Origin: Neoceratodus forsteri
Taxonomy: Eukaryota > Chordata > Ceratodontiformes > Ceratodontidae
Assembly: GCA_016271365.2 (NCBI GenBank)
Contig: CM057454.1
Location: 460,046,501 to 460,110,500, forward strand
Direction of reading: 5' to 3'
DNA length: 64,000 bases
Both the position numbers and the translations under genes were made by a program. The notes beneath the pieces are model-generated. The model did not search any database, was not told the origin of the DNA, and saw only the letters and a list, made by a program, of their open reading frames with translations. This document shows positions 11,499-21,304 of this stretch, piece after piece (position 1 is the first letter of the stretch; each line of letters opens with the position of its first letter).

Positions 11499-12345
11499 AT
11501 GTTATCTTTTGTGCCCAATACAAGGATCAATTACATTCAGTTACATATAGACTTACCAAACTATTTTAGAAAAATCCATCTGCAAAATTTGTTTTGTATC
11601 TACAGTAGATCTGCTAGGGGTAGTTTCAGTGATACATCAATTGATGACTCTATTCCAGCTGATCCAGCTGATTCAGCTGCTCTGTTTTGGATGGAAGTTC
11701 TCATGTTTCTACAATGGATGCCCCTACCTGAACCAATTAGTAGCTATTCAAGTTACAGTACAAAATAACCTAATGATTATATAGCTATAACATCTGAATT
11801 CCCATTGGGTAAAGGTACTTCCTTACAGTGGGGGGTTGTTGTATTCAGGAAACACCTGTTTAAGTTACTGTCAAAATCTGGACCTGGCACAGGACACAAT
11901 CCAACTATTACAACCTTTCAAAGACTGGTCCTCTGTAGGATGAGGTAGAGAAAAGTTTTACTCCAATTGGGAGATTAAACATTCTAGTTCTAATTTTTCT
12001 AAGCATGTACAGTACAAGAGGCACTGCAGAATTTACAAGATATTGACTCCATTGAGATAAAGCCAACCAACAAAGATGGGAAGATGGAAAGACTTTTATC
12101 CAGGATAAAGTTCACCATAAACAAGAGGTAATGTGCTAATTACAAGACACTCAGAATGATAACACTCTCCCTGAAATTTACACAGCAGCTTTTGAACATC
12201 CCCTGGATTCTTGGGCACATTTTTCTCTTTCTTGGGGCTGGATCTCTAAAGAGGAAGTTGACTTTGTGACTGTGGCTAACACTAGTATTCCTACATTGTA
12301 CTTGTTGCCAAGAATTCATAAAAAAACATTCCAACCCTACAGTGT
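11499..12345 (+). pseudogene. Penelope-like element RT remnant
   Basis: Motifs typical of Penelope-like retroelements appear in order. LSFVPNT...DLPNYFRKIHLQNLF occurs at 11502-11590, the region upstream of the RT. A block EIKPTNKDGK follows at about 12052-12081, where the family has an IKPADKGG-like sequence. Then come the frame-shifted CANYKTL and NTLPEIYTAAF segments, and YLLPRIHKK at about 12298-12324, where the family has YxLPKIHK. These elements encode an RT related to telomerase and usually a GIY-YIG endonuclease. The copy has several stops and shifts, and the sequence after 12345 does not continue the RT. A loss or an insertion (see the LTR-like block at 12413) probably ended it. Confidence 0.75.
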
Positions 12346-12412
12346 ATTACATTGTGTTTGGCAATTACGGTAATGGTACTTTAATCCCTGCATTTTGATT
12401 AGTTAGTGTGAG

Positions 12413-12881
12413 TGTGGTGGGCTACAAAGAGGCACAATAGGCAGAGATCAGGTGCATAAAAGATGCAGGATTGCACCTATCATTTTATTACTATAAAAGT
12501 CCAAAATATATACAGAAAGAAAATCAGGAAAAGTTAGTCCAGTAACAAAATAAATCTCCAGGTCTCTACTTCCTTCATAGAGCCAGTGGCTTAACTTAAG
12601 CCAATACTTGAGCATAATCTCCTTCTTACACTCTGACTAAATACCTGTGTGAAATATTCAGCACACAATACAGGTCCTCCTCCTTCACAGTCAGCACAAC
12701 AACTGACTCAACTCTATCTCTCTCTCCCCTAGTGGTGAGCAGTATTTAAGCTCTAGGGATTACATCATACTTTTGGGGAGTTCACATTGGCTGTGACATC
12801 ATCAGCCTCTAAACAGATAAATAGGGGCAATGTCAGGCCTGCCAGCCCTATAGGAACACCTAGGCTGAATGGCTCCCCACA
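12413..12881 (-). mobile_element. Possible solo LTR (469 bp)
   Basis: Read on the minus strand, the block starts TGTGGGGAGCC (12881) and ends CCCACCACA (12413), the TG...CA form of an LTR. It has a TATA-like TTAAATACT near 12743 and an AATAAAA signal near 12485, about 260 bases downstream, in the order expected for promoter and polyadenylation. I see no convincing target duplication (left flank ..GTGAG, right flank GGTAA..) and no internal retroviral or Gypsy coding sequence. The call rests on layout only. Confidence 0.3.
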
Positions 12882-13164
12882 GGTAATTACACTTTAATTA
12901 ATCTTGTAATTCTACAGGCATCTCTGAGTTGGCTAGGGGAAGGAAAGTATAGGGGTGCTCTCCCTATCTTCTTTCTCCTGCCAGCTCAGGAGACCTGAGA
13001 AGATATTTTCTCAACAGTCTATGTACATACTGTATAAATAAATAAAGCCAACCAAAAGCAGAAAACTCTTCCTAGGGGTTTTTCTATAGTGCATCATGTA
13101 TTTAATCTGCAGGGGCTCTGTGCTTAGTTTCCTTTATGAGCCCCTGCCATTACCAATAGTTTTC

Positions 13165-13300
13165 AAAAGTTGTCCTGAAGGCTGAAATGTCAAGCCGTCG
13201 GGTCATATTTCATTTGGGCCTATTTCTGGCCTTATAATCTTATTGTCCTTTATTTTGTAAGGCAGACCCAGTCACAACATCTCTGGGCTGCCAGAATCAC
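13165..13300 (+). mobile_element. Possible Penelope-type 3' end
   Basis: The core CCTGAAGGCTGAAATGTC at 13174-13191 resembles the conserved CTGANGA...GAAA core found in the terminal repeats of Penelope-like elements, where it can form a minimal hammerhead ribozyme. Here the core is degenerate. It lies about 820 bases downstream of the RT remnant and could be the end of the same element. Weak evidence. Confidence 0.35.
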
Positions 13301-14154
13301 TTTTAAATTATTTTCTCCATTTATGGGACACTACAAGGCTTATATTCTCCTGCCTGTAGTGTCCCACTAGTCAGCAAATGCCTTTGATTCTTGCCACACT
13401 ATGCAGCAGTCTACATCACTTCGGAGCACGCTTTTTGCTCTGAAGCAACTCCTGGCATCTTGCTCCGAACAAGGAGCACTTCCGCTGCTGCTGGAGCATC
13501 CTGCTCCAATCTTTATTGTCCTCCTGAGTCTCACCTTGTGACCAGGAGAAAAAGTAATCACCAGGGCATTTTCAAAGAAGCTGCATTCTGCAGCAGTGGA
13601 TCCAGTGCTCAGTCATGCTTACAGCGGAACCATTCAGCACTCAGGGGCACCAGAACTTCTAAAATAAAGCGCAACATGCGCTAACATAATGCCTATCATT
13701 TCAGCATCTGTTACCCCAGCACGACATGTGCTTTTTCTTTATGCTCCCACTCAGGAGCTTTTACTAACAGCGTGACTTGTGCTGTAAAAGTATCTTCAAT
13801 TTGGGAGATCGAAACAAGTGCTTCCAGCACTATTGTGCACTGCAAGGGAGTCTTTTGGGAAAAGAGGACAGCAAAAAAAGAGCTTAGGGTTTTGTCAGGC
13901 TGGCCACCCTGGCAAAGAAGCAGGAAAAGTAAAGAAGAAGAAATGAGAGGATAGTAAAGGGTGAGATAAAAAATCAAGAGAGACAAGAACTGGCACATAT
14001 GGTTCTTTATTCTTTATTTCCAGGGGCTGTATACTGATAACAGGTAGCACCCTGTTACAGTTAGTGACACTCCACCAACCCTACGTTAATCTTTGCTTAA
14101 CATGCTTCTTCAGCCCATTCATTCAATTACTGGTAGACACCAAAGAGCAAAAAC

Positions 14155-14384
14155 AAGATATTCCAACTGAAACTGTTGTCAGTCAAGCCACCGTAACCAT
14201 CATGGCTAATGCAGGTGAAAATCCTTTGTTGGGCAGTTCATCTCTGCTGCCTGCATCTCATACAATTGACACAGAAACGAAGTCAAGGGAGACCACCACT
14301 GAAGAAATATCAGATTTTCAGACCACGGAAACAGCTGTAATGAACAGCACAAGTTTTTGGGGGTGCAGAGCAATAAATCATTAA
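14155..14384 (+). other. Unrecognised open frame, S/T/E-rich
   Basis: A frame of about 75 codons (DTKEQKQDIPTE...) follows an AG that could be a splice acceptor (near 14134) and ends at a stop at about 14384. Its composition (Ser, Thr, Glu) looks protein-like, but no family is recognisable and no donor site follows. It could be a retained exon or chance. Confidence 0.2.
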
Positions 14385-14544
14385 GAATGTCTCTTACAAC
14401 TGCAGTCTAGCTCACTTACTGTGTGACCAAGTGTTGTTATTGTTGTTGTTGTTAACTGATGTGTGTCTGTTGTGAGGGGGAAAATACAGTCCCATAGCAG
14501 TCTGCCCATTTGTTGTGTGGTGTCATCACTTGTCACAAGGAAGA

Positions 14545-15145
14545 GGTATATCCAAGCATGCTTATTCCAAAATCCCCCTCCAGCCTACCCTATCAGAAAC
14601 TTCAACTCGTGCTTCATGACTGTCCCACATATGGCCACCTCAGCAGGTCAGACAGCCTTCAGGTACTGCATGCCTAAACTGTGGAACTCCCTCACATGGG
14701 CACTCAGCATGCCCCCCCCCCCACTCAGCACCTTAACTCCCTACTCAAAACTTATTTCACCTCTGCCTGCACATGTGCCTAGGACCTGTTCTTGCATTAG
14801 CTTAGCATTCTTCCTGGTGTTGGTTATAGGCGCAGTACTGTGTTGTGGATGTTCTAGAGGCCTTGCACAACAACTACCTGCCACTGAAGTATACACCTAC
14901 CTTGCAGATGCTTGGTGGCTCCTTGTACTCACACTCCCTGTAACATATTAGCTGTGTATTGCCTCTCTGTCCTCTGTAACCTTCTCTGTAATGTATGCTC
15001 TTTTATGTACTCTCTGTAACTATGTATTTCTCCTCTGCCCTCACCCCCAGTATGCATCTGGAATCGAGCAGTACTCTGCTCAGTATGCCTTCCTGGTAAA
15101 ACTTTTAAATAAATAAATAAACAAATAAATAAATAAATACCTTGC
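14545..15145 (+). mobile_element. L2/Rex-like LINE C-terminus and 3' tail
   Basis: The coding remnant contains SAGQTAFRYCMPKLWNSL (about 14641-14694), the C-terminal motif (AGQRAF...P.LWNSLP) of L2- and Rex1-type RT proteins. A non-coding 3' region ends in TGGTAAAACTTTTAAATAAA and an (AAAT)n tail at 15108-15140, beside a (TA)n microsatellite (15148-15174). The copy is 5' truncated. Confidence 0.7.
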
Positions 15146-15147
15146 TC

Positions 15148-15178
<31 letters not shown>

Positions 15179-15196
15179 ATAGGTGCAGGGTAGCCA

Positions 15197-15358
15197 TCTA
15201 AGCAATAAGGTATGTCTAAGGGTTCTGTTAATGTCCTGTTAATCACCCACTCTGGGTGTGATGTGGCATGAGGTGCAGCTGAGTGCCACGTGCCCCCATG
15301 GGGTGATTAATAGGACATTAACATAATCCTTAGACATTCCTTATTGCTATTATGATAA
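15197..15358. mobile_element. Fold-back MITE (copy b)
   Basis: The left end TAAGCAATAAGGTATG and right end CTTATTGCTATTATGATA enclose arms GTTAATG..CCTGTTAATCACCC and GGGTGATTAATAGGACATTAAC. The loop carries GTGGCATGAGGTGCAGCTGA, shared with copy a. Non-coding. Confidence 0.8.
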
Positions 15359-15508
15359 GGAGAACCCATTTATTGTTGTGTTCTTTCATATTTTGTTTCT
15401 GATTTTTGTTTCTTTTGTATGCAACAATTTAAATAGTTCATCCGCCACTCAGTCCTGGTCAGCAAGTGTGCCTGGTGGTTACAACAACAACACATATGAA
15501 CAATCTAT

Positions 15509-15619
15509 GTTAATGTGCTGTTAACACCCCCTCCCCAGACTAGTCAATGTGGCAAAAAAAAAGCACAGATCAACACCACATACCCCACCTAATGGGGGGG
15601 GGTGTTAATGCTCCATTAA
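15509..15619. mobile_element. Fold-back MITE, diverged (copy c)
   Basis: The arms TTAATGTGCTGTTAACACCCC and GGGGTGTTAATGCTCCATTAA surround an A-rich loop. The arm core matches the other copies, but the terminal motifs are not clear. Two further short stretches with GATTAACTGCGCATTAAC-like arms (about 15800-15840 and 16306-16345) may be relics of the same family. Confidence 0.55.
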
Positions 15620-16080
15620 AAGAACTGCTTGGCATATGTAATGACTACTATAATGAGTAGATTGACAGGAATATGTCTTCAAGTTGCACCTAGCTATCTC
15701 CCAAGCCTCATTAGTTATATACCACTTCTTCTAATCCCACCAGGAAAAGACCCAGTCAAGTGCCACAGAACACAAAAGAATTGAATAACATATCCATGGG
15801 GTACATGCTTATGTACAGTTAATCACGCTGTGTTTAACAGATGAGGCCTGAGATGTGGCCAAGTGCAACATGGTCAATTACTACTATCATTTCCCCTTTT
15901 TATATAACAGCAAGGAGGCATGTAAAATAGTTAACTTACAAATCTGCCAACCCTCTCCCCCCACCCCAACCCAAGGGGAGCTTTGTAGCCTTCACAAATG
16001 GCTTCTACCACATTGTCACACTCACCATGCAGGACATACAGAAATAGATTAGTTGCCATATTGGTCATTGTAAGAACATA

Positions 16081-16291
16081 ACCAGAAGCAAATGGCTTGA
16101 TACCTTTTATTGGTCTAACATAAATGTTACAAAAACAAAACGGTGTCTAAGCTTTCGGACCAACCAAGTCCTTCCTCGGAGACTTAACAGGTCTCAGAGA
16201 AGGACTTGGTTGGTCCGAAAGCTTAGAAATTGTTTTCTTTTTATAACATCTATGTTGGTCCAGTAAAAGGTATCAGACCATTTGCTTCTGG
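16081..16291. repeat. 211-bp near-perfect palindrome of a Penelope-type 3' end
   Basis: The left arm (16081-16183) and right arm (16191-16291) are reverse complements around a 7-base spacer (TTAACAG). The arms contain the sequence CAGAAGCAAATGG, the ATAAAAGGTATCA-like end and the block GGACTTGGTTGGTCCGAAAGC. Similar ends occur in Penelope-like elements. The right strand shows CTGAGGA-like bases, then the stem GGAC...GGTCC, then GAAA, which recalls a hammerhead core. Two element ends head to head, or a single fold-back unit, would both explain it. Confidence 0.75.
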
Positions 16292-16470
16292 ATCTCACCA
16301 TGCGGGAGTGATTAACTGCGCATTAACACCCTCCCAACAGACAAATGCTATAAAAATCACTGCATTAATGTTGCACCTGATTAGACACAGAACAACACAT
16401 CTACAGTGAATATTGTGTGTGTGGTTTTTTTTTCTAGTTGTTTAACCAGAAGTAGCACACTAAGCTGAAA

Positions 16471-16625
16471 GTTTATTTACAGGTGTGACCTGGGAGCACA
16501 GGGAAGTTAAGTGACTTGCTCAGGGTCACACAGTATGCAAGTGGAAGCTGTGGGATTCAAACCCAGGTCTGGTCTGCCGGATGTCACCAGATTTGCAGCT
16601 CAGAGCCTTAAACCACTGCGTTATA
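16471..16625 (-). mobile_element. MIR-like tRNA-derived SINE
   Basis: On the minus strand the sequence reads like a MIR/CORE-type SINE. It has an A-box-like TGGTTTAAGGC near 16606-16616, a B-box-like GGTTTGAATCC near 16552-16562, and then a body matching the widespread CACTTGC...GTGTGACCCTGAGCAAGTCACTTAA core. The RNA polymerase III boxes are diverged. A (TG)n microsatellite (16629-16658) abuts the tRNA-like end. Confidence 0.75.
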
Positions 16626-16765
16626 CTGTATGTGTGTGCGTGTGTGTGTGTGTGTGTCATGCCAGTGATATGTGGTGCAAACATAGTTAATGTAGTTAGT
16701 AATGTTACCATGTGGTGTAATAAATTCTAAATTGTTGTTTCTTTGCCACTGAACAGGAGAATGAT

Positions 16766-17840
16766 ATGTCCCAACATCCCAACGAATCACTTGAGAGGCA
16801 GACACTGGTATCAAGACGTAAGCCAATAGCCAATGAGGAGCTTGATATACTCAAGGGAAATTGAAATGAACAAAACACCAGGAAAGCAGCACAATGGGCA
16901 ATGAAACTGTTCAAGGAGTGGCTAGCAGACAGCAACAAAAACTCTGACTTTGAACACTACAGCATCACAGAACTAAATGACACCCTTCGACAATTCTGTG
17001 TCAGTGTACACAAAAGAAAAGAAGCTCTACAGCTTATGCAGCTACGTAGGCATGAGAGCTGGACTAAACTGACACCTGAACAATCCACCATGTAGTAGGA
17101 CAATCAATATTTTGCATGGAGAAGACTTTATCACTGCCAACAATGATTTTATTGGTCCCCTAAAAATATCTATAAAGAAGGAGGAGACAGATCAACACAC
17201 TACCCCAGGATAAACGACCCAGACCTACAGAAGCTAAGAAACGGTGCAGCACTCAACACCAGTACTGCACCAGGATTAGTACAGAGGGTATGGTTCAATG
17301 TACAATTACACTTTGCTCATCTGGGATGTGAAGGGCTTAGACAGCTGAAGCTGTCATCCTTTACTGTGAGAGAAGATGAGAATGGCAGAGAGTATGTAAC
17401 ATTGGCATTTAATGAAGATACAAAAAAACACCATGGAATCCATGAGGCCAACAAGGAGAGACTGAGGGGTTACATGTATGAGACACCAAATGACCCACTC
17501 TGCCCAGTTTTCTCATTTAAGAAGTATTCGTAAAAAATACCACCAGATGCTGATTCATTTTACTTATAACCCAAGAGACAGAATCAGAACTTTCTGGACA
17601 AGCAGGCAGTTTGGCACTCCAAATCTCCCATTGGAGCATCATATCTGGCTGGGATGGTGCCTCGCCTTATTTAACTTGCCTGCCTAAGCCTCTGTTACAC
17701 AAACCACTCTGTTTGCAGCACAGCAGTGTACTTACTACAGACGGTTGGATTGGACTCTAAAGAAATAATGTCAGTAACAAGGCACTGAAATGAATTGTCT
17801 ATCAACAGTTACTGGTGTGCCTCTATGTATGACAGGCAGA
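16766..17840 (+). pseudogene. Crypton tyrosine recombinase remnant (DUF3504 type)
   Basis: This is a decayed transposase of the Crypton type, a DNA transposon moved by a tyrosine recombinase. The N-terminal part reads WAMKLFKEWLADSNKNSDF and then YSITELNDTLRQFCVSV (16890-17020). After stops the frame resumes with DLQKLRNGAALNTST (17221-17265), VWFNVQLHFAHLGCEGLRQLKLSS (17290-17360) and GREYVTLAFNEDTKKHHG, then YETPNDPLCPVFSFKKY and PPDADSFYL. The final part has TNHSVCST (about 17700-17725), IMSVTRH and INSYW with the likely catalytic Tyr codon at 17810-17812. In active relatives the H-x-x-R box is HSxR; here the Arg is replaced by Cys. Stops lie near 16862, 17093 and 17532. The same domain is found in host genes such as ZMYM2 and QRICH1, but the breaks exclude a host gene here. 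Confidence 0.85.
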
Positions 17841-18364
17841 AATGGTAATCTGTTCTATCTGGTAGATCTGACAACCCAGTAGTGACCTCTGCAACTTTTC
17901 TTCATTTGCTGGTTGACCCTGTAATCCCCTGCTGCCTGTACTAACCTTCTCCTTCCATTCCTCCACTTACAAGACATGGACAGCAAGTCAAGGAGCCAAC
18001 AGCCAGTGCTACTCTCCCCCACACAGTGGCCACCAGCCTGCCCCATTCCCCAACACAGGGAATTTGTCAGCTTTGCTAGCCCGCCACCACTACCGTGGTG
18101 GCTGCCCCATGCCAACTCCCACCCTAGGAGCGCATTACATTTGTTGGCTCTTGGTGTCACGTGATCATCTGCAGCTCATATTATCACCCCAAATCTCCCA
18201 CAGCAGCTTATACAAGCCGGCCACTATGGGTCACTGCAGTACTACTCTCAACCATTACTCACCCCTCATATAAATTGCCATGTTGTTTCAAATTATGTTC
18301 TGAACCTTAACATTTCCTCTCTAATCAACCTCGATGTACCCTACTCCCTCCTCCAGTTCTGTGC

Positions 18365-18455
18365 ATGCAATTGGTTTTGAACCCCTAGCCCTTCCATCCA
18401 GACCTAATATACATGGTAGTCAGTCACTCTAACCACTAGGCCATCCTAACAGTTA
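18365..18455 (-). mobile_element. tRNA-derived SINE head
   Basis: On the minus strand a perfect A box TGGCCTAGTGG (18433-18443) is followed about 55 bases later by a B-box-like GGTTCAAAACC (18373-18383). This is the internal RNA polymerase III promoter layout. No clear body or tail was found, so it is a fragment of a different SINE from the one at 16471. Confidence 0.65.
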
Positions 18456-19995
18456 CAATTTTTGACCTGGCCTCTAAGACCCATTAACTTTCCAGATCAG
18501 CCCTCCCCCACCTCCTGCCTACTATCGGTTATTACTATACTTCTATTCAGAGTGTCATATTTTTCCATCTCCTCACTTTGGTTACAACCTATCTGACCCT
18601 CTGTGTTACTTATGGGTGCTGGAACTATCACCCCAGTTTGCCATTAGCTCCTTATAAGGCTCTACCACTGAGGGCATCAGCTTAATCCTATACTTATAAT
18701 CCTAAGGGAGTATTCCTCCTTCCTACAGATTCAAGATATATTAAATGACCAGTAGATGTCATCTTGGCTCCCCTCCTACCTCTTTATATCAAGGAACTGC
18801 ATCCATTGCCCTCCCTCTATGTGTAAGGCAGGCTGCTTGGCTACCTTCCCTGCCTTCTGATCCTCTACGCCACTGACTACTTTATTACAGTGTGTACCCA
18901 CTACCATGGCAAATTTCTGAGGAACCCACACACAGGCATCTTTTGATTCCCTGCCTCCCCAAACTGGATGTTACTACCTTGGGTGGTGGTTCCACAAAAG
19001 TCTACTTGCAACTATGCCACTCAACTGTATTACTGTGAAGCAACTCTTTTCCCCAGCCTGGACTTTCCTACCTCTCCTCATCCTCCTTACCCAGGTGGGT
19101 GATATACAGCTCAACCCCAAGCCCTGCATGCCCTTATTCATACCCTTCCCCCAATAGCTCAACATCAATCATCCAAAAGGCTGAAGATTGCCCACATAAA
19201 TGCCCAAAGGATGCGCCCCAAGACTGCTGAACCTGAGGTGTGGGTTACTCAACCCTGGACATACTAGACATCTCAGAGTCCTGGCTAAAACCTAGCATCT
19301 AACAGCATGAGGTAGCATTGCATGGCTACAACAGCTTTAAGAAGGATCGGTTGGGAAAAATGTGGCAGAGGTGTCCTCATGTACAGTATGTCCGGGCTGG
19401 TTTAGATGCCACTGAAATCCCTACCCCAGCCCCTGGATTCCCAGCAGGAGAACCACTGTTTCTCTCCCTGTCTCTTGGTTCTGTCAAAAAACTAATAGTG
19501 GGCTGCATTTACCTGCCCCCCCCAAGAGGCCTCAGTCTGCCTCACCCCTTTCATAACCTCCCTTGCCAATCTCCCCCACCATGACCTCATACTTTGTGGT
19601 GACTTTAATTTTGACTGGATGAACTCCAGCACTGGCAAGATATGTGCCATCTTTGCCGATTGTAAACTTGCTGAACTCATCACTGACCCAACAAGAATAA
19701 ACACAAAATCGTGCAACCGCTCCTTACTTGATTAGAAGCTCAACAACTTTGCCTTCAAGGTGAAATCCATAGGTGTCCTTTCTGACTGCATCAGTGATCG
19801 CTCCCCTGCCTTCTGTATATGGTGAAATAACTTCCCCAACCCCTCCCCCAAGGACACCATGGTCCGGGAATGTCCCAACTTGATCTCACAGCCTTTCTCA
19901 CATCAATCTTGAATGCCAGCTGGGAACCTATAAACCCTCTCCCAGATATCAACCTGGCCCTCGACTTTTTCATGACCACCTTCACCAATATTATT

Positions 19996-21185
19996 TATTT
20001 TTTTATTTATTTGAGTTTTGGTAACTGGGTAAATCCACTGAGACAATTGTAGTTCCTTTTTCAGGCGAGACCCGGAAGTACAGTATGTATGTATACAGTA
20101 CAGTACAGTGCTTTGACATAGCAATGACAGTTACAATGGAAAAATAATATACAGTGTTCAGTGATCCACAGGATTATGATACAGACAGATTAAACCACAG
20201 GTTTATGAAATAACAAGCAGGTAGGTTACACAGTAGTGCAACAAGTACGTGATACATTCAAGAGAATGCACTGCAATATATAATTGTTAGCTAACGATAT
20301 CAGATACAAGAGGGCTAACCAACAGCAGTTATGTTTCAAGGTGAGGCACAGAGGGCAAGGTAAGAAGCCAGGGTTAAAGGAAGAACAAGGACAAGAAATA
20401 GACAGAGCTGTTGGGGTTGAGGTTTAATATCATCGGTAGCAGGAGCACGATGTAGAGGCAGAGAGAAAAGAAAGCAAGTTGGATTGGAACTCAGGGAGGG
20501 AGGAGCATGACAGAATGGAGGGAGGAAGGGAGTTCCAGTAAGACACAGCTGCGCAGGTGAATGATTTACAGGCCACAGCTAACTGCAGTTTGGGCATTTT
20601 GAGAAGGGATGGGAGGCAGATCTCAGGGTTCGTTGAGGTTGTCTTAGAAGAATAGACTCAATAAGGCAAGGAGGAGTATGTTTGTGGACCAGCTTGTGCA
20701 GAAAACTCAGAGTGGCATACCTTAGTTTAGTCTCATATGATAACCAACTCAGAGAAGAGAGGACATCACAGTGCTGGTGACAGGCGTTGACCCCCAGGGC
20801 AAACCTACCCACCCTATGGTAAGCCTGTTTGAGGAGTAATAAGGTAGTAGTGTTAGTTGTGAGCAGAAGTGGAGCACAATAAGATAGAAAAGGGAGAAGG
20901 GAGGAAGATGCAATCTTATGACAAGAGGCTGAGGTGAGGAAGGGGTGGATACGATAGAAAAGGCCTAGCTTTTGGTTCAGAGATTTGATTAGGATGGAGA
21001 CATGAGCATTAAGGGATAGCGAGGTATCCAAGGTGATGCTCAGGTATTTAAAGGTATGGACAAGTTCAAGGTCATCACCATTGAGGGAAGTAATCATAAC
21101 AGGGGGGAGGTTGGAGAAGGAAGAGGGTGGATGGAATAATAGCATACTTTTTGTTTTCTTGGTGTTAAGAACAAGAGGATTTTGT
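19996..21185 (-). mobile_element. Antisense L2-group LINE 3' end, inserted into the older LINE
   Basis: The minus-strand ORF at 20579-21145 (188 codons, open) gives the RT thumb and C-terminal region: FKYLSITLDTSLSLNAHV, KLGLFYRIHPFLTSASCHKIA, AYHRVGRFALGVNACHQHCDVLSSLSWLSYETKLRYATL. It continues after a stop with YWNSLPPSIL near 20530. The 3' tail CCAGTTACCAAAACTC followed by AAATAAATAA lies at 19996-20040 and matches the tail at 27890-27925, so it belongs to the same family. The 5' end is truncated at about 21185 after LVLNTKKTKSM. It interrupts the sense copy exactly after TTCACCAATATTATT. Confidence 0.85.
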
Positions 21186-21238
21186 ATAAATCATACTGAT
21201 ATGTAGATATCTATATATATCTATATGCTGTATATCTA

Positions 21239-21300
<62 letters not shown>
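21186..21300. repeat. (TA)n microsatellite
   Basis: About 60 uninterrupted bases of TA repeats follow a more diverged TATCTA-type tract. They lie between the antisense LINE and the long inverted-repeat element. Smaller TA tracts lie at 10122-10143, 15148-15174 and 25618-25645. Confidence 0.95.

Positions 21301-21302
<2 letters not shown>

Positions 21303-21304
<2 letters not shown>

Noticed and set aside
13711..13998. 95-codon minus-strand ORF with a hydrophobic N-terminus resembling a signal peptide
   Set aside because: Hydrophobicity comes from a purine-rich plus strand; no family, no support.
16891..17840. Host ZMYM/QRICH1-type gene instead of a transposon
   Set aside because: The frame has several stops and shifts in one uninterrupted block without introns, and keeps transposon-type Tyr and His residues.
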